Assembly (NCBI GenBank): GCA_964021645.1
Contig: CAXIAD010000043.1
Location: forward strand, 1 to 24,113
Length of the DNA stretch: 24,113 bases
DNA from: CANLDA01 sp964021645
GTDB lineage: Bacteria > Pseudomonadota > Alphaproteobacteria > Rhodobacterales > Rhodobacteraceae
Direction: 5' to 3'
Below, piece by piece: positions 16,631 through 24,113 of this stretch. A program made the translations under genes and the position numbers. The notes below the pieces were generated by a model that saw only the letters and a program-made list of their open reading frames with translations, ran no database searches and was not told where the DNA came from. The number at the start of each line of letters is the position of its first letter. Positions within the stretch are counted from its first letter, which is position 1.

Positions 16631-17358
16631 CCCATCCGCTCCCGAGCTTCCAACGCACGACACCGTCTGATGCGTATTTCAGTGCGTGTCCGTAACAGCA
16701 CTAAGGATATGAAAAGTAACGTAAATCCGGCTATGCACACCAGCAATGGCAGGTAGAAAACATCGGCCACATTCTTCTCTTTATCCAATGACAGGGATGC
16801 CCCTTGGTGCAGCCCTTGGTTCCAGAAATTAACCGCATAACGGCTCAGTAATGCAAAAACCGATCCCACTAAACATAAAACCGAAGTCAAATCCGCCGCC
16901 GTGTCAGGATCATCGATCGCCTCCCACAGCGCGATATAGCCCAGATAGAACATAAATAGGATCAGAAAAGACGTCAGGCGCGGATCCCACGCCCACCATG
17001 TTCCCCACATGGGTTGCCCCCAAATTGCCCCTGTTATCAATGCGATAAGTGTCATCGTCATGCCCACAGGTGCCGCGGCCTTGGCGGCCAATGCAGACAC
17101 ATGGTGGCGCCGGATCAACCAAACAAGCGAGGTCACGAGCATCATCAACCATGCGTTGATCGCCAATAGGGCCGCCGGCACATGCAGATAGATAATCTTA
17201 ACAGTCGCCCCCTGACGATAGTCATCCGGCGTGAAGAAAAAACCCCAAACCAATCCACCTACCAAAGCGATACCAGCCAAAACCGACACCCACGGAACAA
17301 CCACATCAGCGGTTCGACTGAATTTGGCTGGGTTCGCATATTCCCAAAGTGACGCCAT
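16627..17358 (-). CDS. ccmC: Haem lyase/exporter subunit CcmC
   Basis: A 243-residue, six-helix inner-membrane protein that delivers haem to the chaperone CcmE. The tryptophan-rich haem-handling motif WGTWWAWD is at residues 118-125. The two haem-liganding histidines of CcmC are H59 in YLHVPAA and H184 in GLHQGAS. It starts 26 bases after ccmB with GGGGTAAC just upstream and ends in an ATGA overlap with ccmD. Confidence 0.96.
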   Translation of the reverse strand: MASLWEYANPAKFSRTADVVVPWVSVLAGIALVGGLVWGFFFTPDDYRQGATVKIIYLHVPAALLAINAWLMMLVTSLVWLIRRHHVSALAAKAAAPVGMTMTLIALITGAIWGQPMWGTWWAWDPRLTSFLILFMFYLGYIALWEAIDDPDTAADLTSVLCLVGSVFALLSRYAVNFWNQGLHQGASLSLDKEKNVADVFYLPLLVCIAGFTLLFISLVLLRTRTEIRIRRCRALEARERMG

Positions 17359-17384
17359 GAGTTACCCCGTTTTCCTAAATTCCG

Positions 17385-18041
17385 TTAACGCAAATTTACG
17401 CGCAAAACCAACGCACTGGCAAAGGGCAATAATGCAATTGTCCCAAATGTGATCCCCGCCAACATCAAAGCAGGTGTTGATGTGGCCAACCCTTCGGCGC
17501 CCCGCCGTGCAAGCTCAGCCCCGAACACCAACGTGGGTATATAAAGCGGCAACACCAGCATCGACAACAGTAAGCCGCCCCGCTTTATCCCCACAGTCAA
17601 TGCGCCCGCAAAGACCCCAATCACACTAAGGGCTGGCGTCCCAATCAACAACGAAAGCAACAACCACGCATACCCACTATCCGCCAAGCCCAACAATAGA
17701 CCAAGTAACGGCGCGACAAGCGTCAGGGGCAGCCCTGTTGTAATCCAATGAACCAAGGCTTTGGTGACAACAATCGCCTCTAACGGGATGGGTGACGTGG
17801 CCATCAGATCCAACGACCCATCCTCCCAATCCAGCGCGAATATCCGGTCCAGTGACAAAAGGCAGGACAGCAATGCGCCCAACCACAAAACGCCCGGCGC
17901 AATTCGGGAGAGAATTTCTCTTTCCGGTCCGACGCCTAGGGGAATAAGCACTGTCACAATGAGAAAAAACGCCAACCCAAGCCCAAAACCGCCACCCGTA
18001 CGAAAGGCCAGCTTTAGGTCACGGGAGAGCAAAGCAATCAC
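17385..18041 (-). CDS. ccmB: Haem exporter permease CcmB
   Basis: A 218-residue membrane protein with about six hydrophobic helices, the permease partner of the CcmA ATPase in the CcmABCD complex. The N-terminal LLSRDLKLAFRTGGGFGLGL and the block DGSLDLMATSPIPLEAIVVT are typical of CcmB. Its start overlaps the ccmA stop by ATGA. Confidence 0.95.
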   Translation of the reverse strand: MIALLSRDLKLAFRTGGGFGLGLAFFLIVTVLIPLGVGPEREILSRIAPGVLWLGALLSCLLSLDRIFALDWEDGSLDLMATSPIPLEAIVVTKALVHWITTGLPLTLVAPLLGLLLGLADSGYAWLLLSLLIGTPALSVIGVFAGALTVGIKRGGLLLSMLVLPLYIPTLVFGAELARRGAEGLATSTPALMLAGITFGTIALLPFASALVLRVNLR

Positions 18042-18655
18042 AAGAAATCCCGATCAAAATCGTCTGTTTCAGCAGAAATAACTGCCCGAAACGGTTCAAG
18101 ATCAAGGGTTCTAGCGGTTAAGCCGAGATCAATATGCGTGGCGATCAACGCTGTGCCACCATTTGCCAGATGCGCACCGACAACCTTGGCAAACTTGGCA
18201 ATCGAAGCTGTATCCAGCGACACAGTCGGTTCATCCAAGACCCATACTGATCGCCCAGTCACAAGCAATCTCGCCAGCCCCAGTCGGCGTTTTTGACCTG
18301 CCGAAAGAGTCCCACCCAACCGATCCATCAGATCGACCAAATCAAAAGCGGCCACAGCGGCATCAATGCTGGATTGCCCAAATATGTCAGACCAAAATTG
18401 AAGGTTTTCTGCCACGGTCAAAGTCGCCTTTAGCCCGTCAGAATGCGCGGCATAGGCGATGCTGTCTTCTTCACAGATAACCCGACCGGACACCATCGGC
18501 TGCAATCCCGCCACAGTGCGCAACAGGGCAGTTTTACCGATACCGTTCGCGCCCTGAAGGATCAGCGCCTGCCCCGACGGGACATCAAAGCCAACCTTAT
18601 CAAGGAGACGTACCCCACCGCGGGCAATGGTTAGATCTTCTGCTACAAGCGTCAT
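18038..18655 (-). CDS. ccmA: Haem exporter ATP-binding protein CcmA
   Basis: A 205-residue ABC ATPase that powers release of holo-CcmE. Walker A is GANGIGKT (35-42), where the second residue is Ala rather than the usual Pro. The signature is LSAGQKRRLGLARLL starting at residue 117, and Walker B is VWVLDEPT with D141 and E142. Small size and the lack of extra domains fit CcmA. It follows the Mth938-like gene by 58 bases, and the ribosome site before the ATG is weak. Confidence 0.95.
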   Translation of the reverse strand: MTLVAEDLTIARGGVRLLDKVGFDVPSGQALILQGANGIGKTALLRTVAGLQPMVSGRVICEEDSIAYAAHSDGLKATLTVAENLQFWSDIFGQSSIDAAVAAFDLVDLMDRLGGTLSAGQKRRLGLARLLVTGRSVWVLDEPTVSLDTASIAKFAKVVGAHLANGGTALIATHIDLGLTARTLDLEPFRAVISAETDDFDRDFL

Positions 18656-18713
18656 GAAAATTGTTTACCCGATCGCCCGTGGAGCCAAAAGCGAAATTCG
18701 GCGTTTTGCCTGA

Positions 18714-19067
18714 TCAAACCGGAAGCAATGCAGCTGCGACCCGGCGTCCCTCAGAAAGAAGAATGTTAAAGGTTCGGCAGGCCGACGTACTTTGCATAGG
18801 TTCAACCCCGATTTCGGCCTCCTCCAACGCACGGGTAAATTCGCGCGGTGGATGGCTTATTTCGGCACCTGTACCAATCAGTAATACGTCAATTTTCCCG
18901 GCGAATTCCAACAAGCTGGCCAAATCGTCAAAGCCACCCCAACTTTGGGCACCATTGGCATGCGCCAACATGGGGCCATGAATAACATTGCCGCCGATCC
19001 GAAAAAAGCCAGGCCCATAGCTGTCGATAGGCTGTGCATCGGAAAACTCTATTTCAGATAGCTTCAT
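18714..19067 (-). CDS. Mth938-like (DUF498) domain protein
   Basis: A 117-residue soluble protein of the Mth938/DUF498 family (NDUFAF3-like fold), recognised by SYGPGFFRIGG, DVLLIGTGAE and the C-terminal TFNILLSEGRRVAAALLP. Mitochondrial relatives act in complex I assembly; the bacterial role is not settled. Its place directly after secF is a recurring arrangement in alphaproteobacteria. GAGGGC lies close before the start at 19067. Confidence 0.9.
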   Translation of the reverse strand: MKLSEIEFSDAQPIDSYGPGFFRIGGNVIHGPMLAHANGAQSWGGFDDLASLLEFAGKIDVLLIGTGAEISHPPREFTRALEEAEIGVEPMQSTSACRTFNILLSEGRRVAAALLPV

Positions 19068-19106
19068 TTTGCCCTCGCGAAAGTGGAACCGCCCTAATTT
19101 GGAAAC

Positions 19107-20072
19107 CTAGTCGATATTTGCGAATTGATTGCCCGCAGTCGCATCCTGTTTGGACCAATCGCGTTTGACCCCAAGCCGATACAACACAGCCGACGCCACA
19201 AACACAGAAGAGTATGTCCCAACGATAACGCCCCAAATCATGGCAAAGACAAAACCGCGAATTACATCACCGCCAAGTACAAACAGGGAAATCAAGGCTA
19301 AGAGAGTAGTCACAGACGTCATGACCGTACGGCTAAGCGTCTCGTTGATAGATTGATTGAGTACGTCCTTCAGATCCATCTTTTTGAACTTTCTGAGGTT
19401 TTCCCGTACCCGGTCAAAAACCACAACAGTATCGTTCAAAGAATACCCAACGATCGTCAGCAACGCCGCGATAATGGCCAGATCAAAGCGGATTTGCAGG
19501 GCGGAAAACACACCGATTGTCAGAACAACATCATGCACGAGGGCTGCAACCGCGCCGACAGCAAACTGCCATTCGAACCGCAGCCAAATGTAAACAAGCA
19601 CCGCTGCTATCGCCAAAAGCACGGCGATGACAGCTGATGTGATCAATTCGCCTGATACTTTGGGGCCCACTGATTCCACTGAAATAAATGTGATGTCAGG
19701 CGCTACGGCCTGCAAAGCGAGTTCGACATTCGCAACAAGATCTACCGTTGCAGCCTCTTGCCCTTGCTGTGCCTGAATTCGGATCATGGTGACGTTTTGA
19801 TCTTCTTCAAAACTCGGGTCGAAAACCTCGGTGATGGTGATATCGCCTAGACCAAGAGGTGCCAGCGCATCCCTGTAGCCGCCGATATCAACCGTCTGCG
19901 CGCTTTCAGTTCTGAATGTTGTACCACCCCTGAAATCAATCCCAAAATTCAACCCTTGGGCGAAAAATGAAATTAGGGCCAGAATGACCAACACGCCGGA
20001 AAACCCGAGTGTCAGTTTGGACTTTCCAAAAAAGTCCCATTTGGTGTCCTGAGGAACAAGTCTAAGGCGCAT
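19107..20072 (-). CDS. secF: Protein translocase subunit SecF
   Basis: A 321-residue inner-membrane protein that with SecD uses the proton gradient to aid Sec-dependent export. The first transmembrane helix is followed by GLNFGIDFRGGTTF, a SecF hallmark. The C-terminal helices include IAALLTIVGYSLNDTVVVFD and RVRENLRKFKK, all typical. It starts three bases after the secD stop, with AGG inside the secD end. Confidence 0.97.
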   Translation of the reverse strand: MRLRLVPQDTKWDFFGKSKLTLGFSGVLVILALISFFAQGLNFGIDFRGGTTFRTESAQTVDIGGYRDALAPLGLGDITITEVFDPSFEEDQNVTMIRIQAQQGQEAATVDLVANVELALQAVAPDITFISVESVGPKVSGELITSAVIAVLLAIAAVLVYIWLRFEWQFAVGAVAALVHDVVLTIGVFSALQIRFDLAIIAALLTIVGYSLNDTVVVFDRVRENLRKFKKMDLKDVLNQSINETLSRTVMTSVTTLLALISLFVLGGDVIRGFVFAMIWGVIVGTYSSVFVASAVLYRLGVKRDWSKQDATAGNQFANID

Positions 20073-20075
20073 TGA

Positions 20076-21737
20076 TTAAACCTCGATTTTCTTAGGACGA
20101 CGTTTTTCGAACCAGATGATGATGATCAACCGGGTAACGAAAATCGCCGTGAACACAGACGTCAGAATGCCAAGGCCCAGCGTGATCGCAAACCCGCGAA
20201 CAGGACCAGATCCCATAACAAATAGGATAACGGCAGTAAGGAACGTGGTGATATTTGCATCAATAATCGCGCTCAGTGCTTTTTCGTACCCAAGGTCGAT
20301 CGCGCGGGCTGGCCCTTTTGAGGTTTTGAGTTCCTCACGGATACGTTCAAACACCAGCACATTCGCATCAACTGCCATACCGATGGTCAACACGATCCCC
20401 GCGATCCCCGGCAGGGTCAGCGTTGCGCCGATCAAGGACAGCAAGCCAAAGATCAGACCCACATTGATGATCAACGCGATATTCGCGAACAGACCAAAGG
20501 TGCCATAGCTAAGGTACATAAAGATCAAAACGGCAGCAAAGGCGACGATACAGGCGATTTTACCCGCCTCGATACTGTCTTTGCCCAGCTCCGGGCCGAT
20601 GGTGCGCTCTTCGATGAATTGCAACTCTGCGGGCAATGCACCGGCGCGCAGCAGCACCGCTAGGTTGGTTGTTTCCTCAACGGAAAACCGCCCTGTGATG
20701 ATGCCTGACCCGCCCGGAATGTGGGATTGAATAACTGGCGCGCTGATTACCTCGTCATCTAGAACGATGGCAAAAGGCGATCCGATGTTTTCGGCGGTGT
20801 AGTTACCGAATTTGCGTGCACCAGTCGTGTTGAACCTGAATGATACCGCAGGGCGCCCGTTTTGATCAAACGACGGCTGGGCATCAACCAACTCATCTCC
20901 ACTAACAACTGCGGCGCTTTCAACAGTGTAAAATGCGCCCGCTTCGTCCACCGAAGGCAAAACCTCATTGCCCGGTCCTGCATTAGCGTCCGCATCAGAA
21001 CCACGTCCAACGACGGGTAAGAATTTCAACTGGGCTGTTTTGCCAATGATTTTTTTCAATTCAGCAGCCGAGCCAATGCCCGGAACCTGAATCAAAATGC
21101 GATCTGTGCCTTGACGTTGAATGGTTGGCTCTCTTGTGCCAACTTCATCAATCCGGCGACGGATGATCTCCAGCGACTGGCGCATTGTACGCTCATCAGT
21201 TGCCAGTTTTTCAGCCTCGGACAAGGTGATGACAACCTGAGCGCCATCAGCGCGAATATCCAGATCGGACGCCCCTGCCCCTGTTACAGAAACAACAGGG
21301 CGCGCAATCGTTCGCACAAAATCAACTGCCATATCAATCGCTTCGGGTTTGCTGATTTTGACGCGCAGCACATCTGGCGCACTTGGCTGCAAGCGAATGG
21401 TGCCGATTGTGGTGCGCTCGGCACGCAGCAAATCACGCACTTCAGGCCACATGCCCTTTAGGCGCGTTTCATAGACATCCGTCACCCTCACTTCGGCCAA
21501 AAGATGCGCACCACCGCGCAAATCAAGACCCAGATTAACCAATGAGCGTGGCAAATAATCCGGCCAAAGCGCGAGGTGGGCCTCAAGATCAGGATTGGTA
21601 ATCCCGCTTTCAACAGCTACCCGCGCATCATTATGTGTCTCGACCCGCGTATAAAACGCATTGGGCATAGCCAACAATAATCCAAGTGCACAAAGCCCCC
21701 AGATCAGGACTCGCTTCCAGAGGTCGATTTGCAACAT
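20076..21737 (-). CDS. secD: Protein translocase subunit SecD
   Basis: A 553-residue six-helix membrane protein with a large periplasmic domain, partner of SecF and YajC. It shows LGLDLRGGAHLLAEV after the first helix, IQVPGIGSAAELKKIIGKTA in the periplasmic P1 region, and GIVLTIGMAVDANVLVFERI in the membrane domain, all SecD hallmarks. It lies 23 bases after yajC. Confidence 0.97.
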   Translation of the reverse strand: MLQIDLWKRVLIWGLCALGLLLAMPNAFYTRVETHNDARVAVESGITNPDLEAHLALWPDYLPRSLVNLGLDLRGGAHLLAEVRVTDVYETRLKGMWPEVRDLLRAERTTIGTIRLQPSAPDVLRVKISKPEAIDMAVDFVRTIARPVVSVTGAGASDLDIRADGAQVVITLSEAEKLATDERTMRQSLEIIRRRIDEVGTREPTIQRQGTDRILIQVPGIGSAAELKKIIGKTAQLKFLPVVGRGSDADANAGPGNEVLPSVDEAGAFYTVESAAVVSGDELVDAQPSFDQNGRPAVSFRFNTTGARKFGNYTAENIGSPFAIVLDDEVISAPVIQSHIPGGSGIITGRFSVEETTNLAVLLRAGALPAELQFIEERTIGPELGKDSIEAGKIACIVAFAAVLIFMYLSYGTFGLFANIALIINVGLIFGLLSLIGATLTLPGIAGIVLTIGMAVDANVLVFERIREELKTSKGPARAIDLGYEKALSAIIDANITTFLTAVILFVMGSGPVRGFAITLGLGILTSVFTAIFVTRLIIIIWFEKRRPKKIEV

Positions 21738-21760
21738 AATGATACGCCTGTAGTTCGGAT

Positions 21761-22042
21761 TTAGGACTGAGCTGGTTCAGTTTTAGAACGCACATCGGCG
21801 ATGGTCGATTGAACGACGCGCACTTTGACGCCTTCGGACAACTCAACCTCAACTTCGTTGTCGTCCTTAACTTTCACAACTTTGCCGATCAGGCCACCTT
21901 GTGTCACCACTTGATCACCACGGCGCAACGCTGCGATCATCGCTTGATGCATTTTAACCTTTTTCTGCTGTGGGCGGATCAGCAGGAAATACATGATCGC
22001 AAAAATCAGGATGAGTGGGAGAAACTGGCCAATGGCGTCCAT
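21761..22042 (-). CDS. yajC: Preprotein translocase subunit YajC
   Basis: A 93-residue protein with one N-terminal membrane helix (LPLILIFAIMYFLLIRPQQK) and a small cytosolic domain containing GDQVVTQGGLIGKVVKVKDD, the YajC signature. It joins SecDF in the Sec holotranslocon. It is the first gene of the nine-gene minus-strand row, so the operon promoter should be in 22043-22378. Confidence 0.95.
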   Translation of the reverse strand: MDAIGQFLPLILIFAIMYFLLIRPQQKKVKMHQAMIAALRRGDQVVTQGGLIGKVVKVKDDNEVEVELSEGVKVRVVQSTIADVRSKTEPAQS

Positions 22043-22378
22043 GAGTTTTATCCTTGTTATTTGGCGGGTAGGCCCCGCGAATTTGCAGGGAACCTATGTT
22101 CCCCCGTCCATATATGCAAGGTCGGAAAGATCAATAAAACAAGACATAACGCTGACCCCGTAGGACAGACCCAAATATGTCCTACACAAGCACATCTTGC
22201 GGGAGATTTGGTATGCAATTCTCGATTTCATAACATGTTTGGTGGGCATATCGGACGCCGTTTTCTCCCAATAAAACATGCGATCTGTGGCCACAATTCC
22301 CCGAATGCACGCTTACGATTACTCAAGTAATGCGTCATAAGGATGGTATTGAATGATTCACCATAAAGGACCTGTTCC
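22043..22378. promoter_or_regulatory. Divergent control region between yajC and serS
   Basis: This 336-base gene-free stretch must hold the promoters of the yajC-secDF-ccm row and of serS. It contains a perfect hairpin, GGGAAC-CTAT-GTTCCC, at 22088-22103 and an 8-bp inverted repeat, GTAGGACA (22160-22167) and TGTCCTAC (22178-22185). Several short open frames here have no ribosome site or family character. I could not place -35/-10 boxes with confidence. Confidence 0.5.
22160..22185. promoter_or_regulatory. Inverted repeat GTAGGACA-N10-TGTCCTAC, candidate operator
   Basis: Two perfect 8-base half sites face each other across ten bases, a layout that suits a dimeric DNA-binding protein contacting successive major grooves, or an RNA hairpin with a 10-base loop. 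It lies between the divergent yajC and serS genes. Confidence 0.45.
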
Positions 22379-23671
22379 ATGCATGACATCCGCATGATCC
22401 GCGAAACCCCGGCCGCTTTTGATGCCGCTTTATCACGTCGTGGAGATGCGCCGATGTCCTCCGAATTGTTGGCGGTAGACGAGCAGCGTCGCGCGACAAT
22501 CACGGCAGCAGAAACAGCACAAGCCGAACAAAACAAAGCGTCCAAGGCCGTAGGTGCCGCAAAAGCGTCTGGTGACGAGGCCGAATTTGAGCGGCTTCGC
22601 GCATTGGTCGGCGAGAAGAAAGCCGAAGTCGCCGCGATGAATGGCGAGGCCAAAGAGCTGGACGCGAAACTCATTGATATGTTGGCACGCATCGCCAATT
22701 TGCCCGCAGAAGATGTCCCTGATGGGGCCGATGAGGACGACAACATCGAAGTCGCACGTTGGGGCACGCCTACTGAGATATCCTTTGCTGCAAAGGAGCA
22801 TTTCGACATTGGTGGCGTTAAGGGCGCAATGGATTTCGACACGGCCGCAAAACTGTCTGGTAGCCGTTTTGTTATGCTAAAGGGCGCAGTTTCCCGCATC
22901 CACCGTGCGCTGGCACAATTCATGATTGATACTCATGTCGATAAAAACGGTCTGACAGAGTACACGACACCGGTTTTGGTGCGTGATGAAGCGATGTATG
23001 GCACCGACAAACTGCCCAAGTTTGGCGAAGACAGCTATCAAACCACAAACGGTTGGTGGCTAATCCCAACCTCTGAGGTGACTCTGACCTATTCGATCGC
23101 CGGTGACGTGCTGGAAGAAAGTGCGCTTCCGATCCGTATGACGGCACATACATTGTGTTTCCGTTCCGAGGCGGGCTCTGCTGGTCGTGACACATCCGGG
23201 ATGCTGCGCCAACACCAGTTTGAAAAGGTTGAAATGGTTTCAATCACGCACCCAGAGTCAAGCGATGCAGAGCAAAAGCGCATGTTGCGCTGTGCCGAGG
23301 CTTTGCTGGAAGCGTTAAAGATTCCCTACCGCACCGTCCTGTTGTGCACAGGTGATATAGGTTTCGGCGCGAAACGTACCTATGACATCGAGGCGTGGTT
23401 GCCGGGACAAAACGCCTATCGCGAGATTTCGTCCGTATCTACAACCGGTGATTTTCAGGCACGGCGTATGAATGCGCGCTACAAACCCGCCGATGGTGGA
23501 AAGCCAGCCTATGTGCATACGCTGAACGGGTCAGGTTTGGCCGTCGGTCGCTGCCTGATCGCTGTGTTGGAAAATGGCCAGCAAGAGGATGGATCGGTTA
23601 AGTTACCAGATGTTCTTAGCCCCTACCTCGGCGGGAAAAACATCCTGACAGCTGATGGTAAGTTGGCCTAA
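22379..23671 (+). CDS. serS: Seryl-tRNA synthetase
   Basis: A 430-residue class II aminoacyl-tRNA synthetase. Residues 1 to about 110 form the tRNA-binding antiparallel coiled coil starting MHDIRMIRETPAAFD. The catalytic domain holds motif 2 (FRSEAGSAGRDTSGMLRQHQ, from residue 261) and motif 3 (NGSGLAVGRCLIAVLEN, from residue 383), with WWLIPTSEVTLT for serine and ATP binding. AAGGA lies nine bases before the start. It stands alone between the yajC control region and a convergent desaturase gene. Confidence 0.98.
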   Translation: MHDIRMIRETPAAFDAALSRRGDAPMSSELLAVDEQRRATITAAETAQAEQNKASKAVGAAKASGDEAEFERLRALVGEKKAEVAAMNGEAKELDAKLIDMLARIANLPAEDVPDGADEDDNIEVARWGTPTEISFAAKEHFDIGGVKGAMDFDTAAKLSGSRFVMLKGAVSRIHRALAQFMIDTHVDKNGLTEYTTPVLVRDEAMYGTDKLPKFGEDSYQTTNGWWLIPTSEVTLTYSIAGDVLEESALPIRMTAHTLCFRSEAGSAGRDTSGMLRQHQFEKVEMVSITHPESSDAEQKRMLRCAEALLEALKIPYRTVLLCTGDIGFGAKRTYDIEAWLPGQNAYREISSVSTTGDFQARRMNARYKPADGGKPAYVHTLNGSGLAVGRCLIAVLENGQQEDGSVKLPDVLSPYLGGKNILTADGKLA

Positions 23672-23678
23672 TTTTGAG

Positions 23679-23707
23679 TTTGCCCGTGATCATTTAGCAC
23701 GGGCAAA
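23679..23707 (+). terminator. Hairpin after serS
   Basis: TTTGCCCGTG (23679-23688) and CACGGGCAAA (23698-23707) form a perfect 10-bp stem with a 9-base loop, beginning seven bases after the serS stop. The following CGCCTTTTA has only a short T run, so it is a terminator of moderate quality. Confidence 0.7.
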
Positions 23708-23734
23708 CGCCTTTTACGGTTCAAAATAGGGGAA

Positions 23735-23759
23735 AGGCATTCATCTAATTCGAATGCCT
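23735..23759 (-). terminator. Hairpin at the end of the desaturase gene
   Basis: AGGCATTC (23735-23742) and GAATGCCT (23752-23759) form a perfect 8-bp stem. On the minus strand it begins at the last base of the desaturase stop codon and is followed by TTCCCC. It probably ends the minus-strand transcript. Confidence 0.55.
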
Positions 23760-24113
23760 CATACCGCTGAAAACCCAACCATCTGATTATTCTCTTCGTC
23801 GTAAAGCTTCCACTTTAGGCAGCGGGGAATTTCGCCCCAATTCACCTTCACAGAGTTCAGATGCGGCGCTACCTCGCGATAACATGTCTTCAAATTGTAG
23901 CTGGGAATCATTGCATTTAGGTGGTGTAAATCGTGATAGGCAATATTCGCGGTGACAAAATCAAACACGCTGCCCAAATCCAACACCGATGTGTTTGATA
24001 AAGCAGCGGATTCAAACGTCAATTCAGGCTTGCGCCCCCAATGGGCGGCTTCGAAATTATGCACCACATATGGAATAAGCGCGCCCGGTGATACGCCCAG
24101 ATAAATTGCCCCT
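23759..24113 (-). CDS. Fatty acid desaturase, C-terminal part (partial, runs off the right edge)
   Basis: The frame is open from the right edge to the stop at 23759, about 117 codons. It contains VVHNFEAAHWG (the second His region in related desaturases reads as HNFE) and the third histidine box YHDLHHLNAMIPSYNL, in which the HxxHH pattern supplies di-iron ligands. This fits membrane-bound acyl-lipid (omega-6 type) desaturases, which place double bonds in membrane fatty acids. The segment before 24067 (GAIYLGVSPGALIPY) is hydrophobic and continuous, so the real start lies outside the window and the internal GTG at 24067 is not a start. Confidence 0.85.
   Translation of the reverse strand, partial: GAIYLGVSPGALIPYVVHNFEAAHWGRKPELTFESAALSNTSVLDLGSVFDFVTANIAYHDLHHLNAMIPSYNLKTCYREVAPHLNSVKVNWGEIPRCLKWKLYDEENNQMVGFSAV

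Noticed and set aside
22088..22103. GGGAAC-N4-GTTCCC, which contains GAAC-N4-GTTC, the form of a Gram-positive LexA (SOS) box.
   Set aside because: Alphaproteobacterial LexA uses a direct GTTC-N7-GTTC repeat, and neither yajC nor serS is an SOS gene, so the match is probably chance.
22094..22294. 66-codon minus-strand open frame between yajC and serS.
   Set aside because: No good ribosome site, no signal or domain character, and it spans two inverted repeats of the control region.
24065..24067. Internal GTG as the start of the right-edge desaturase.
   Set aside because: The frame continues without a stop to the window edge with hydrophobic, family-like sequence, so the gene is truncated by the window.

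Overview
The window looks like a chromosomal segment of a marine alphaproteobacterium of the Rhodobacterales (Roseobacter group). The evidence is a full-length DddP-type DMSP lyase, the ccmABCDG (helABCDX-type) cytochrome c maturation order behind yajC-secD-secF and an Mth938-like gene, a Rhodobacteraceae-style FliG, and proteobacterial purB, acnA and serS. Most of it is ordinary core genome. I see no insertion sequence, integrase, CRISPR array, rRNA or tRNA. Layout, left to right: the last 13 codons of glnA with a strong terminator (1-87); an intergenic stretch carrying repeat-like sequence; a GFA-family gene (-) divergent from dddP (+); a fused alpha/beta hydrolase-OsmC gene (+); an intergenic stretch of hairpins and dispersed repeats (3745-4015); two small secreted proteins of unknown function in a tight minus-strand operon; purB (+), followed by a hairpin and a 51-residue secreted Cys protein; a secreted TPR protein (+) and fliG (+). 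From 8078 to 10502 lies a compact accessory cassette: a LysR regulator (-) divergent from a HalD/BesD-like Fe(II)/2-oxoglutarate oxygenase and an isochorismatase-family hydrolase that overlap by ATGA. Then come a LpxL/HtrB-type acyltransferase (+), a DUF1223 secreted thioredoxin-like protein (-), acnA (+) with terminator, and an ABM-domain protein (+). The minus-strand block 15952-22042 reads, in transcription order, yajC, secD, secF, Mth938-like, ccmA, ccmB, ccmC, ccmD, ccmG, which links Sec export to haem delivery and thiol reduction for periplasmic cytochromes c. Divergent from it is serS (+), and the right edge cuts a fatty acid desaturase (-). Functionally, dddP gives DMSP cleavage to DMS and acrylate. 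The LysR/oxygenase/hydrolase cassette is the best candidate for an undescribed small-molecule pathway: the oxygenase has the HxD facial triad of a hydroxylase, where the related amino-acid halogenases have HxG, and its substrate cannot be read from sequence. Other points worth a second look are a Shine-Dalgarno buried in the hairpin after purB, an identically spaced C-x2-G-x2-W-x6-C motif in two neighbouring secreted proteins, a run of nine G inside the oxygenase gene, and several strong palindromes upstream of acnA, lysR and yajC/serS and between the ABM gene and ccmG. All calls come from reading the sequence; no database search was run.
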